A stretch of 64,000 nucleotides of DNA from positions 1 through 64,000 of the forward strand of contig JAGBGX010000006.1 in the NCBI GenBank assembly GCA_017935745.1, given 5' to 3'. How positions within the stretch are numbered: the first letter of the stretch is position 1; each line of letters opens with the position of its first letter. This stretch comes from Treponema sp. GTDB lineage: Bacteria; Spirochaetota; Spirochaetia; Treponematales; Treponemataceae. Under the pieces are notes generated by a model, which worked only from the letters and a program-made list of their open reading frames with translations, did not search any database and was not told where the DNA came from. Shown here piece after piece: positions 1 to 8,202 of the stretch. Made by a program: the position numbers and the translations under genes.

Positions 1-623
1 CCGGCCTCGCCCTCAATGAGCGCGTGCGCGTTCACGTGGCTCACCAGCTCCCGGTACGCCCCGTCGCTCGCAGCCCGAGCCGCTTTCAATGCGCCCGCAG
101 TCCTTGCCGAGCGCTCGTCCGTGCGCTGGCCCGTAAGTTCGCGCACCTCTTCGTTCGCCGCCTTGAGCTTTTCCACGAACGCGCCGAGCGAAAGCACTTT
201 CACCTGCTCCGCGAGCCTGCCTTCCAGATCCTGGATGAAGTTCACGAGCAGCCCCGTCTCCTTGTCAAGCTGCGCCTGCGTGTCAATCTTGTAGTCCCTG
301 ATGTGCTGCTGCAAGGCCGCGGCAGCCTCCGCCATTTCAGCGACGGGAAATTCCGCGTAGCCCGCGACGGCTTTCCTGTAGCCCGCGTACAGCTGGTCGC
401 GCAGCCGGTCCGCCGCCGCAATCTTGTCCGTGGTGAGGCTCTTCGCGCTGACTTGCAGGTTCTCGTCCTCCGCCGTAACTGCCGTCCGTAACGCCGCAAC
501 CTGTACCGCGCACTTTTCCGCCACGGCAGCATCCTTTTCCGCCCGCTCCGCCATGTTCGACACGAACAGAAAGTGCGCCGCGTTGTTCATGCTCGTAAGC
601 GGAAGTGTCTGAATCTCTTTCAT
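1..623 (-). CDS. DUF6261-like protein (partial, C-terminus off window)
   Basis: The reading frame is open from ATG at 623 to the window edge (207 codons). An AGAGGAG ribosome-binding site lies 5 nt upstream. The N-terminus (MKEIQTLPLTSMNNAAHFLF) and the long Ala/Glu/Lys-rich helical body resemble the DUF6261 family, known mainly from Bacteroidota and some gut spirochetes. No signal peptide or membrane segment is visible. It would be an alpha-helical cytoplasmic protein of unknown function. It is GC-rich like gpmI further right. The family call is from memory of the pattern and is moderate; that the frame is coding is well supported. Confidence 0.75.
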   Translation of the reverse strand, partial: MKEIQTLPLTSMNNAAHFLFVSNMAERAEKDAAVAEKCAVQVAALRTAVTAEDENLQVSAKSLTTDKIAAADRLRDQLYAGYRKAVAGYAEFPVAEMAEAAAALQQHIRDYKIDTQAQLDKETGLLVNFIQDLEGRLAEQVKVLSLGAFVEKLKAANEEVRELTGQRTDERSARTAGALKAARAASDGAYRELVSHVNAHALIEGEA

Positions 624-780
624 AAAAACTCCTCTGGATATGATTGCCGCCGCATGCGCAAGCCGCGCGGGCAGCTGATTATATAATTTCCACTCATGCA
701 GACGGCGCGGAGCAACGTATACGCGGCGGATTTTCCCCTGTGAACCCCTGATAACGTGTTATCCGCGCCACATTCGTTCC

Positions 781-900
781 TGTCAGCCGCTGTAAAGCCG
801 TCCGAAGTATCGGAAAGTGTCTTGTCAGCTGCCGTGAAGGTGCCAGAGACCTCAGAAAGCATTTTGTCAGCTGCTGTGAGAGTGTCAGAGGCCGGGGAGA
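781..900 (-). repeat. 42-bp imperfect tandem repeat, about 2.9 units
   Basis: Units begin at 781, 823 and 865, each with TGTCAGC(C/T)GC(C/T)GT. The period of 42 is a multiple of 3. Read on the minus strand the units give a 14-residue repeat of the form FTAADKTLSDTSDG. Many differences between units fall at third codon positions in that frame, suggesting a former coding sequence. No start codon with a ribosome-binding site was found, so it is probably the relic of a repeat protein. Confidence 0.6.
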
Positions 901-1163
901 AAATATGAATGTTCTGTCTGGAAAATAAAAATGCGCCCCGCCCGGACGGACGGAACGCACTGTGAGAATGAGAAACGGTATGGTGAACGGATTCTACTGA
1001 CGCAGCAAGGCTGCGCGCGGACGCGCCGCGCCGGAAAGAGGTTCTACAGCACCCCCCCCCGCAGCTTTTGAAGCAAATCTATACTGACGGAACTGTGCAG
1101 CTGTATTCATAGCTTCATACTACCCGCAATCCGCCCCGCTGTCAATAACAGGCTTTTTTAATG

Positions 1164-1227
1164 CCCCAATGCAAGCACCGGGACACTGCTTGCAGCCCGC
1201 AGGTATAAAATCCTCCGCACGAATAAA
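1164..1227 (+). repeat. Dispersed 3'-end repeat, copy A
   Basis: Shares its core (ACTGCTTGCAGCCC, then CCTCCGCACGAATAAA) with the reverse complement of 5734-5796, and its outer parts with 41318-41360 and 34301-34340. It lies 33 bp beyond the stop codon of the mannanase gene. Confidence 0.75.
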
Positions 1228-1259
1228 CCCTGCAAAATCATCATTGGACGCGCCCTGTC

Positions 1260-4130
1260 CTACTCAAAGGACGGCCCGTTCCCGTCAGCTTTTACAGCCT
1301 TGATGTCGTCATAATATATTGTTCCTGAAACGCTCCCGTTCTTTACGGCAGGCGTTCCGTCAATTGCGTTCACCCACAGGCCTATCTGCTCAATTTTTCC
1401 TGAGTCCTTGCCAAGCCCTCCCTTCGGCTTTCCAGGAGCATCACGCTCGCAGAATTCCGCAAACGGAACTGTCACAAGAACAGGCTCTGTCCTGTCCCTG
1501 TAGCCGCTGTATTCCTGAAGGTACACTTCATACGTCTTTTTATTCGCGACAATCTGAAATACAACTTTCTGATTGTTTCCGTCGGGCTTTGTCCAGAACT
1601 GAACAGCATTCTGCCGGGACCAGTCCGCGCTCTTGCCCACGGTCGCGCCCGCCCAGCCGTCAGACGTTTCGCTGTAGGAAAATTTCATTCCGTATCCGCC
1701 TGAATTTTTATTTCCGCTGTCGAGCGATATGCTGATTCCTGAGCCGGAAGCCTTGTTCGTGTTCCACTTTTTTTCCAGCAGGCCGCTGTCGCCCAGGTAT
1801 GACTCAAAGCTGTCCACCAGAAGCGGATTTTCCTTCGGCTCTTCAATGTTGAACAGCACCCGGATCTGCTGCATTTCCGCTCCGTCCGCAACAAGCGAAA
1901 CTGTTCCGTTCCGCCTGCCGAGCCGCGCAAGCTCCTTTTTCCCGAGCTTCGCCGTGTACAGGGAGCCTTTCTTTACAGCGGGAATTGCAATTTCCTCTTC
2001 GGCTGAAAGCAGGAACTGGACACTGGCAGACTCGGGAATGCCGTTCAGCCGCGCGCTCAGGACAGCAGGCTTGAGGAGACGCTCCCCCGCGACAGGAGCT
2101 GTGATATATCCTGACGGCGGAACGGAGCGGACGGACTGTATGCTGCCTGCGTCAATTGCAGAGAGCGCATCCTTCTGCTGGGATGCAAAAACGCTTCTTC
2201 TGTCATTGTAAAAAGAGACAAACGGATCAAGCATCTCGTGGCCTTTCAGAAATCCGTCGGGCGTCACTTCATTTACATACGGAGAATAGTAGCCGTCACG
2301 CTTTCCGAAATTGGCCCACAACAGAAAGTATGACGCATCGGAACTGCTCACCGCCTCAAGCATTTTTCCGTACCAGTCAGGAACCTTGTTTCCCGTTGAG
2401 CGCAGCGCCGTCTGATTGTGTCCTTTTTCAGGGGACGTTGTCCGTATGCCTGTTTCGGTGACAGCAAGAAGCTTGTTATGCTGGCGTGCAAATTCCTGCA
2501 CGATTCCAAGCTCGGCTTTAAAGGCCGCAAAAAATGAATCTCCCGGAGCCGGATCATCGTGGTACATGTCGAATCCGACAATATCCACATACTCATCGCC
2601 CGGATACCGCTGCGCATATTCCTCCACAGACGAAGCTTCCGCGCCGGGGCTGTACACATAGATAACATTGTGCACGCCCTTTTCATTCTTCAGATAATCA
2701 GCAGTGAACCGGTACACGTTCTTGAATGTCTCGGCATCGCAGAACGCCTTTCCCCACCAGAACCAGCTGCCCGTGTTTTCATGGAACGGCCGGAACAGAA
2801 CAGCGCCTTCAACCTGGGACGCATAGTCGGCAATCATGTCAAGATACGCTGTAAAGATTTTGCTGTACGTTCCTCCGGGAAGAATACTGTTCATTATATC
2901 TCCCTCGGAAACACCCGGCGTATATCCTGAAAAATCATACCGCTCATACGGAGCCTTTCTTGAGGCGGGCTTCATTCCCTTTTCCGCGGCGATTTTAAAA
3001 TTCGGCATGTGGGCTGACAGCGTTATGACTGCGCCTTCGCTGATTGCCTCGTTTGTCAGCAGGGCGGCCGCCGCCACATTGCCGGAAAGCGTCTCAGGGA
3101 GCTTTTTGCCCAGCTTCTTTCCAAGCTTTGCGTTGAATTCCCTGGCGCTGTATTCGTTTCCTGTCAATGAAAGCGCGTCAATGCCGACAACTCCTGCGAT
3201 TGAGCCGGTCACATCCTGTGTATCAGAATCAGAAAGCGAGGGGCTTCCGGCCTTTCTCCAGATGTCGTTCTGATGTCCGTAAATCACGCTGGACGACTTT
3301 CCCATTGCCGAAAGATAGGCATACACGGCCTTTGCGCTGTCATTCGCATCCTTGTCCGCAAGCTGAATTTCGCGGGGAAGCGGAACGGAATCCGCCGCTG
3401 TGACGACAGCTCCGCCTTCAGCACGGACCGCAGCTTTCCGGGCGGAAGGCTTGACCGTGGAAACGATGGAATTGTCCGCGCGCTCCTGTGAAATCACCCG
3501 CAGGTTGTCAAGTGCGACAGCTCCCTTATATCCAGTCTTATGGCCGACAACAAGAACGGCAATCTGGTTTGTCTTAAGCGAATCGTAGCTGTCAACTTCA
3601 ATTTCAACAGGAATCATTTTGACCGGGCCTGAAACAGCCTTCGCTTCCTTTGGATCAAGCAGCGCTTCAAAGCTTTTTTCCTCCGAGCCTTCGCACTTTA
3701 TAAAGAATTCAATGCCGAGCTTTCCTCCTGCGGACTCAAGAGCAGCCGAATCAAAGTAGACATCCATTTTCACAATCCCGATGGTTCCGTGGGAGACAGG
3801 AGCAGTATACCAGACAGAAATTCCTCCCGCCTTTGAGTAGTCATTGCCTGAGTCCTTCGCATAGTCCACGGAAATAAGCGCCGCGCCAGAGTCAAACTGA
3901 ACGTTCAGCGGGCCTGAGTACTGGTAGCGCCAGTCAGCCTTTGCATATCCGCCTGAGCCGCTGTCAAAGTCATTTTTGAACACAACATTCTGCTCTTCAG
4001 GAAGATTTCCTTTAAAGCTGATTCCGCTGAACGGAGCCGGAAGCTCTGCCAGCACGCTGCCCCCGAAAAACGCAATACCAAGCGCAGCCAGAGCATGGAG
4101 CTTCCGGCAGGCGCGACAAAACTGTTTCAT
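1260..4130 (-). CDS. Secreted multimodular GH26 beta-mannanase
   Basis: 956 residues with a signal peptide (about 1-28, ending SVLA). Residues about 45-215 form a beta-rich carbohydrate-binding-like module. About 255-640 is a glycoside hydrolase family 26 domain: YGHQNDIW near 284-291, acid/base Glu451 in RPFHENTGSWFWWG, and nucleophile Glu559 in LLAVTETGIR. An Ig-like linker region (about 665-785) and a C-terminal CBM-like module (about 795-950, FES...W...YYDDIKAVK) follow. GH26 enzymes cut beta-1,4-mannans, so the protein would act outside the cell or on the surface on plant mannan. ATG at 4130 has an AGAGG site 6 nt upstream. It stands alone, divergent from the gene at 4319. Family assignment is strong; the binding modules are inferred from fold-like patterns. 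Confidence 0.9.
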   Translation of the reverse strand: MKQFCRACRKLHALAALGIAFFGGSVLAELPAPFSGISFKGNLPEEQNVVFKNDFDSGSGGYAKADWRYQYSGPLNVQFDSGAALISVDYAKDSGNDYSKAGGISVWYTAPVSHGTIGIVKMDVYFDSAALESAGGKLGIEFFIKCEGSEEKSFEALLDPKEAKAVSGPVKMIPVEIEVDSYDSLKTNQIAVLVVGHKTGYKGAVALDNLRVISQERADNSIVSTVKPSARKAAVRAEGGAVVTAADSVPLPREIQLADKDANDSAKAVYAYLSAMGKSSSVIYGHQNDIWRKAGSPSLSDSDTQDVTGSIAGVVGIDALSLTGNEYSAREFNAKLGKKLGKKLPETLSGNVAAAALLTNEAISEGAVITLSAHMPNFKIAAEKGMKPASRKAPYERYDFSGYTPGVSEGDIMNSILPGGTYSKIFTAYLDMIADYASQVEGAVLFRPFHENTGSWFWWGKAFCDAETFKNVYRFTADYLKNEKGVHNVIYVYSPGAEASSVEEYAQRYPGDEYVDIVGFDMYHDDPAPGDSFFAAFKAELGIVQEFARQHNKLLAVTETGIRTTSPEKGHNQTALRSTGNKVPDWYGKMLEAVSSSDASYFLLWANFGKRDGYYSPYVNEVTPDGFLKGHEMLDPFVSFYNDRRSVFASQQKDALSAIDAGSIQSVRSVPPSGYITAPVAGERLLKPAVLSARLNGIPESASVQFLLSAEEEIAIPAVKKGSLYTAKLGKKELARLGRRNGTVSLVADGAEMQQIRVLFNIEEPKENPLLVDSFESYLGDSGLLEKKWNTNKASGSGISISLDSGNKNSGGYGMKFSYSETSDGWAGATVGKSADWSRQNAVQFWTKPDGNNQKVVFQIVANKKTYEVYLQEYSGYRDRTEPVLVTVPFAEFCERDAPGKPKGGLGKDSGKIEQIGLWVNAIDGTPAVKNGSVSGTIYYDDIKAVKADGNGPSFE

Positions 4131-4225
4131 ACAATACCTCTTTTCGCTGTTTTTTAAGAAATCGTTTTCTCTTTATATATAATGATCCACCGCCTGAACA
4201 GATTTGTCAAGCATAATTTTTCTGC

Positions 4226-4261
4226 TGAACATCAGAGGCTGAAATCAGCCTCTGATGTTCA
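4226..4261. repeat. Near-perfect 36-bp palindrome between divergent genes
   Basis: A 17-bp stem (TGAACATCAGAGGCTGA) with a 2-nt AA loop. No T-run follows on either strand, so it is a poor terminator. It sits immediately upstream of the promoter at 4267 and could be an operator or a mobile palindromic element. Confidence 0.6.
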
Positions 4262-4266
4262 GCCTC

Positions 4267-4296
4267 TTGATAGCCTGATTCATTTTATGCTATGCT
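4267..4296 (+). promoter_or_regulatory. Probable sigma-70 promoter for the gene at 4319
   Basis: TTGATA at 4267-4272 and TATGCT at 4291-4296 are separated by 18 bp. Transcription would begin near 4303, leaving a short leader with AGGA before ATG 4319. Confidence 0.5.
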
Positions 4297-4318
4297 GAAA
4301 AAATTCAGGAACGTAAAA

Positions 4319-5059
4319 ATGAACAGACCGAACAGCCGCAGGACATGCCGCCTTTTCCGGGCAGAATGCAAAAAGCTGCTCCTCCTTGCCGCTCTGGTTC
4401 TTTTGGGCGCGGCGCTTTTTCCGCAGGAAGCAGCGGACATATCAGTCAATTTTATCAATGACTACAGAAAAGCTTCTATTATAAAAGGAACAAATCCGCA
4501 GGCTGACGTGGTTCTGCGCGATATGGAGGATCTGGATCCGAATTACCTTGCAGAAATTCAGTATGAAATTCCAGCTGACGGACACGAATCCATTCCTGAG
4601 ACAGTCGCATCCCTGTTTCTTGACCTGAGCCTATACCTGGAAATTCCTTACTATTCAAAGCAGAGCGGTGTGACAGTTCCGCTGTTCAGCAAGGCGCAGC
4701 TTCTTTCAAGCCGGAAAACTGAAGACACAGCAGTGAACACCGTGCTTTTCTGCATGACGCCGTTTTCAGACTATACTGCTGACTTAACAGTTCAGGCCGG
4801 AAAAAATTCATTTCTGTTTCAGCACACAAACCTTGACAAGATGGACTACAGGGGGCTTGCAGCAATAAAGCGCGGGGCAATGCGCGCCGGAATTGCTGTA
4901 TACAGGGACGGCAGCGTGTGGCGGATTTATGCGCTCGGCGGAGTAAAGGCAGCGAAACCGTTTTTCCTGAAGAGGCGGCTCGAAACCGCATTCAACAACA
5001 GGATAAAGGACTTCTGCGTCTTTTACATCGGAAAGCTGGCAGAAATGGAAAACAGCTAA
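4319..5059 (+). CDS. Secreted protein of unknown function
   Basis: 246 residues from ATG 4319, chosen over ATG 4292 because AGGA lies 9 nt upstream and because 4292 overlaps the likely -10 box. The N-terminus is basic, followed by a hydrophobic stretch (KKLLLLAALVLLGAALF) and a probable signal cleavage site near FPQEA. The rest is a mixed alpha/beta domain without motifs I recognise. It resembles treponeme-restricted secreted proteins, but I cannot assign a function. The next gene, a hemerythrin, has its own promoter, so an operon is unlikely. Confidence 0.75.
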   Translation: MNRPNSRRTCRLFRAECKKLLLLAALVLLGAALFPQEAADISVNFINDYRKASIIKGTNPQADVVLRDMEDLDPNYLAEIQYEIPADGHESIPETVASLFLDLSLYLEIPYYSKQSGVTVPLFSKAQLLSSRKTEDTAVNTVLFCMTPFSDYTADLTVQAGKNSFLFQHTNLDKMDYRGLAAIKRGAMRAGIAVYRDGSVWRIYALGGVKAAKPFFLKRRLETAFNNRIKDFCVFYIGKLAEMENS

Positions 5060-5110
5060 AAACGCAGGCATCGACTGCCCTGTCCGCTTTCCTGCGGAGC
5101 GCGGATTCTA

Positions 5111-5139
5111 TTGTACATTGCATGGAAATTCAGTATACT
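5111..5139 (+). promoter_or_regulatory. Sigma-70 promoter of hemerythrin 1
   Basis: TTGTAC (5111-5116), 17-bp spacer, TATACT (5134-5139). Its sequence and the stretch downstream to GTGATGCGTTA are closely similar to the gpmI promoter at 5807-5835, suggesting duplication. Confidence 0.8.
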
Positions 5140-5188
5140 CGCAGGCAAAACGTTAAAATGTGATGCGTTATGCTATCGAGGTGAAAAA

Positions 5189-5659
5189 ATGACGCCGAAT
5201 CAGATGTTTGGAAATCCCGACTATATCCGCTGGGATCCGAAATTTGAAATTGGAATTCCGGTAATCGATGAACAGCACAAGAAGCTTGTCGAGCTGTGCA
5301 ACAGATTTTATCAGGAATTGCTTCAGAATAAGGCTGAAGGAAATCCGCCGTGGGATCAGTCGCTCAGGAGCGCTTTGCACGAATGCGTTGACTATGTGAA
5401 AACGCATTTTAAGAACGAAGAAACACTGATGACAGCGTGCAGCTACCCGAATTTCGCCGAGCACAAAAAGATGCACGATATGTTCATCAAAAATATCCTC
5501 GAAACAACGAACGGTTTCCAAGAGGCGACGATTGGAGTTGCGTTCAAGTTCGTGAAGTTCCTGTACGACTGGATTCTGTCGCACATCGCGCACGAAGACA
5601 AGCTGTACGTGAAGGATGTTCTCGGCTATTACCGAAAAATGAAAGCCGCGCAGCAGTGA
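5189..5659 (+). CDS. Bacteriohemerythrin 1
   Basis: 156 residues from ATG 5189, with GAGGTG 6 nt upstream. The seven di-iron ligands of the hemerythrin family are all present: His30 (DEQH), His73 and Glu77 (HFKNE), His92 and His96 (HKKMH), His132 and Asp137 (HIAHED). Single-domain bacteriohemerythrins bind O2 reversibly in a four-helix bundle; in an anaerobe they may scavenge or sense oxygen. A paralogue lies at 8203, on the other side of gpmI. It is a single-gene unit with its own promoter and terminator. Confidence 0.95.
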   Translation: MTPNQMFGNPDYIRWDPKFEIGIPVIDEQHKKLVELCNRFYQELLQNKAEGNPPWDQSLRSALHECVDYVKTHFKNEETLMTACSYPNFAEHKKMHDMFIKNILETTNGFQEATIGVAFKFVKFLYDWILSHIAHEDKLYVKDVLGYYRKMKAAQQ

Positions 5660-5686
5660 TTGCCCGGCAATTGCAATGCAGTATGA

Positions 5687-5719
5687 AAACACCGTGCTTC
5701 GATGTGCGGTGTTTTTTTT
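5687..5719 (+). terminator. Rho-independent terminator of hemerythrin 1
   Basis: Stem AAAACACCG/CGGTGTTTT around a 12-nt loop, followed by a run of eight T. Confidence 0.85.
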
Positions 5720-5733
5720 GTGGGCGCGGCTCT

Positions 5734-5796
5734 TTTATTCGTGCGGAGGGTTTCATCCCTGCGGGGCTGCAAGCAGTACCCCGATGCTCTGCGTTG
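5734..5796 (-). repeat. Dispersed 3'-end repeat, copy B
   Basis: The reverse complement matches copy A (1164-1227) over the ACTGCTTGCAGCCC core and the CCTCCGCACGAATAAAA end. It lies directly after the hemerythrin 1 terminator and before the gpmI promoter. Confidence 0.8.
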
Positions 5797-5806
5797 AGGC
5801 TATTGA

Positions 5807-5835
5807 TTGTAAATTGCGCTGAAATTCGGTATATT
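5807..5835 (+). promoter_or_regulatory. Sigma-70 promoter of gpmI
   Basis: TTGTAA (5807-5812), 17-bp spacer, TATATT (5830-5835). The predicted leader is about 180 nt and contains a 16-bp hairpin (5885-5920). Confidence 0.8.
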
Positions 5836-5884
5836 TTGTGGTGAAGCTATTTGAAACTGTGATGCGTTAGGGATTGGAAGGGAT

Positions 5885-5920
5885 GCCGTCCTTGCCTGTC
5901 TGCCGACAGGCAAGGACGGC
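5885..5920. repeat. Perfect 16-bp hairpin in the gpmI leader
   Basis: GCCGTCCTTGCCTGTC is followed by a TGCC loop and its exact complement. No T-run follows, so it is unlikely to terminate. It could stabilise the mRNA or be a palindromic repeat insertion. Confidence 0.8.
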
Positions 5921-6024
5921 AGTTGCGCAGCAATGGAGCGGAAGCGGAACCCTGAAAAGCCCGGCTGGCTGGCGCGGAAGCGGCAGCCAGAACGCCCACA
6001 AAAAAATTGAATGGGAGAAATACA

Positions 6025-7692
6025 ATGGCAGACACAATGCACGCACTGGAGAAGAATCCAAGCTGGAAGGGGCGGCGCGGGCCAGTCGTCCTGGTGATTA
6101 TGGACGGCGTGGGCTACGGAAAGTTCGCGGACGGGGATGCGGTCAAGGCGAGCCGCATGAAGTACCTTGACTGGTTCACGGCGAACTGTCCGCACACGCG
6201 GCTCAAGGCGCACGGAACGGCGGTGGGGCTTCCGAGCGACGACGACATGGGAAACAGCGAGGTCGGACACAACGCGATGGGCTGCGGGCGCGTCTTTGCG
6301 CAGGGCGCGAAGCTCGTGGGCGTTTCGATTGAAAGCGGCGAAATGTTCAAGGCGGCGACGTGGCAGAAGCTTGTTGCGAACGTGAAGGCGACGGGCGGCG
6401 CGCTGCATTTCATCGGGCTTGTTTCGGACGGAAACGTCCACTCGCACATCGGCCACCTGAAGGCGATGGTCTCGCAGGCGGCGAAGGACGGCGTGAAGAA
6501 AATCCGCGTGCACGCTTTGCTTGACGGACGCGACGTTGACCCGACGAGCGCGCTGAACTACATCACGCCGCTTGAGGAATTCCTTGCGGGATTTTCCGGC
6601 TGCGACTACAGGATTGCCTCCGGCGGCGGGCGGATGTACATCACGATGGATCGCTACAACGCGGACTGGAGCATGGTGGAGCGCGGCTGGAAGGCGCACG
6701 TCCTCGGCGAGGGGCGGCAGTTTGAGAGCGCGACAAAGGCGGTTGAGACGTACCGCGCCGAAGTTCCCGGCCTGCTCGACCAGGATATGCACGAGTTCGT
6801 CATCGCCGAGAACGGAAAGCCCGTCGGAACAATCAATGACGGCGACAGCGTGATTTATTTCAACTTCCGCGGCGACCGCGCGCTTGAGATGACGAAGGCG
6901 TTCGAGACTCCGGCGGGAGCCGACTTCCCCTATTTTGACAGGAAGCGCGTTCCGAACGTCGAGTACGCGGGCATGATGGAGTACGACGGCGACGCGCACG
7001 TTCCGGCTCAGTACCTCGTGAATCCGCCGAGCATCGACCGCACGATGGGCGAGTACCTCACGAAAAGCGGCGTGAAGCTGCTTGCGATTTCCGAGACGCA
7101 GAAGTACGGCCACGTAACCTACTTCTTCAACGGAAACCGGCAGGGCAAGTTCGACGAGAAGCTTGAGGACTACGTTGAAGTTCCGAGCGACGTCGTTCCG
7201 TTCGAGCAGCGTCCGTGGATGAAGTGCGCGGAAATCACCGACAAAGTGATTGAGGCAATCAAGAGCGGAAAGTACGACCATATCCGCCTGAATTTCCCGA
7301 ACGGCGACATGGTGGGACACACGGGCGTGTTCAACGCGGTTGTCTGCTCGATGGAAGGAATGGACCTGCAGCTCGGGCGGCTCAAGGCGGCGATTGACGA
7401 GGCGGGCGGAATCCTCTGCCTGACCGCCGACCACGGAAACTCGGACGACATGTACGAGCACGCCAAGGACGGCAGCGTCAAGAAGGACGCGGACGGCGAG
7501 CCGAAAGCCAAGACGAGCCACAGCCTGAACCCCGTGCCGGGCATCATCTACGACCCCGAGTACAAGGGCGAGTACGACAACACGAAGCTCAACGAGGGCC
7601 TCGGCATCTCGAGCTGGCCGGCAACACTTATGCAGCTGATGGGCTACGTCCCGCCGACGGATTATGATGCAAGTATGATTAACTTGAAGTGA
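6025..7692 (+). CDS. gpmI: 2,3-bisphosphoglycerate-independent phosphoglycerate mutase
   Basis: 555 residues. Converts 3-phosphoglycerate to 2-phosphoglycerate in glycolysis using two metal ions and a phosphoserine. The alkaline-phosphatase-like core is visible: VVLVIMDGVGYG near the N-terminus, the catalytic-serine segment SEVGHNAMGCG, HALLDGRDVDP, YFNFRGDRA, NGDMVGHTG and LTADHGNSDDM. ATG 6025 is preferred over TTG 6007 because GGGAGA lies 7 nt upstream and because homologues start just before the DG motif. Codon use is strongly GC-biased, as expected for a highly expressed gene. That bias also opens a 573-codon frame on the opposite strand, which is not a gene. Confidence 0.97.
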   Translation: MADTMHALEKNPSWKGRRGPVVLVIMDGVGYGKFADGDAVKASRMKYLDWFTANCPHTRLKAHGTAVGLPSDDDMGNSEVGHNAMGCGRVFAQGAKLVGVSIESGEMFKAATWQKLVANVKATGGALHFIGLVSDGNVHSHIGHLKAMVSQAAKDGVKKIRVHALLDGRDVDPTSALNYITPLEEFLAGFSGCDYRIASGGGRMYITMDRYNADWSMVERGWKAHVLGEGRQFESATKAVETYRAEVPGLLDQDMHEFVIAENGKPVGTINDGDSVIYFNFRGDRALEMTKAFETPAGADFPYFDRKRVPNVEYAGMMEYDGDAHVPAQYLVNPPSIDRTMGEYLTKSGVKLLAISETQKYGHVTYFFNGNRQGKFDEKLEDYVEVPSDVVPFEQRPWMKCAEITDKVIEAIKSGKYDHIRLNFPNGDMVGHTGVFNAVVCSMEGMDLQLGRLKAAIDEAGGILCLTADHGNSDDMYEHAKDGSVKKDADGEPKAKTSHSLNPVPGIIYDPEYKGEYDNTKLNEGLGISSWPATLMQLMGYVPPTDYDASMINLK

Positions 7693-7713
7693 TGTTGGTT
7701 TATAATGCGCGTG

Positions 7714-7755
7714 CGAGTTTCGGCTTGTCCGAAACTCGTAAGCACGCTTGCGTGC
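7714..7755. repeat. Pair of hairpins after gpmI
   Basis: A 10-bp stem (CGAGTTTCGG, 7714-7738) is followed at once by a 6-bp stem (GCACGC/GCGTGC, 7742-7755). They precede the terminator and probably form the 3' end of the gpmI mRNA. Confidence 0.5.
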
Positions 7756-7778
7756 GACATTAATTTGAAGTAAATGGA

Positions 7779-7813
7779 AACGGCGGAAGCCATAAGGCTT
7801 CCGCCGTTTTTTT
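7779..7813 (+). terminator. gpmI: Rho-independent terminator of gpmI
   Basis: 13-bp perfect stem (AACGGCGGAAGCC), ATAA loop, then TTTTT. Confidence 0.9.
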
Positions 7814-7814
7814 G

Positions 7815-8143
7815 TTTTGAGCGGAACTGTGTTTGTGCGCGCGGAAACGGATATTCCGTTACTTCTGTCATGTTTGTTATTTCTGTGGTCAATGTGCTAG
7901 AAGCTGTGTATGTTCTGCCTTCAAGCTCAAACTCCAGCGTCATGGTGCTGCCCTCGCTGCCGATGTCTCCGCCGGTAACGGTGTACTGCGCGGTTACAGC
8001 TTGTAGCTCATGGTCGGAATCAACCTTGTTTTCCTCTGTGGTACTGTTCCTTGTCCACCACGAGCGAGCCGATTCCGCGCACATTGCTGAACGTTACGCC
8101 GTCCGCCTTCACGATGAATGACACGCCGTCCAATGCAAAATGC
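7815..8143 (-). pseudogene. Frameshifted remnant of an unknown protein gene
   Basis: On the minus strand a coding-like frame (ALDGVSFIVKADGVTFSN, then GIGSLVVDKEQYHRG) stops near 8024. It continues in another frame as EENKVDSDHELQAVTAQYTV and then GSTMTLEFELEGRTYTAS. The switch lies around GGAAAACAAGG (about 8025-8035). The beta-rich composition suggests part of a surface or Ig-like protein. No start codon or ribosome-binding site is present, and the remnant runs into the gpmI terminator. Pseudogene status is inference; the origin is unknown. Confidence 0.45.
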
Positions 8144-8202
8144 TCTGGTCATAACTGAAAAAAAATTCTACAATACAAAAAATCATATTCAGGAGCGTGA
8201 AA

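Larger units (their letters stand above)
624..1259. other. Non-coding or decayed spacer
   Basis: No convincing complete gene is present in these 636 bases. The spacer holds a 42-bp tandem repeat (781-900), a nine-C run (1052-1060) and one copy of a dispersed 3'-end repeat (1164-1227). Short open frames on both strands overlap each other and lack ribosome-binding sites. Confidence 0.6.

Noticed and set aside
694-960. 88-codon minus-strand frame in the left spacer
   Set aside because: Overlaps another frame of the tandem repeat, has no ribosome-binding site, and its composition is Arg/Ser-rich.
5800-7521. 573-codon frame on the minus strand opposite gpmI
   Set aside because: It is a mirror of the GC-rich codon bias of gpmI; composition (Val/Arg/His-rich) is unlike a protein and no family pattern is seen.
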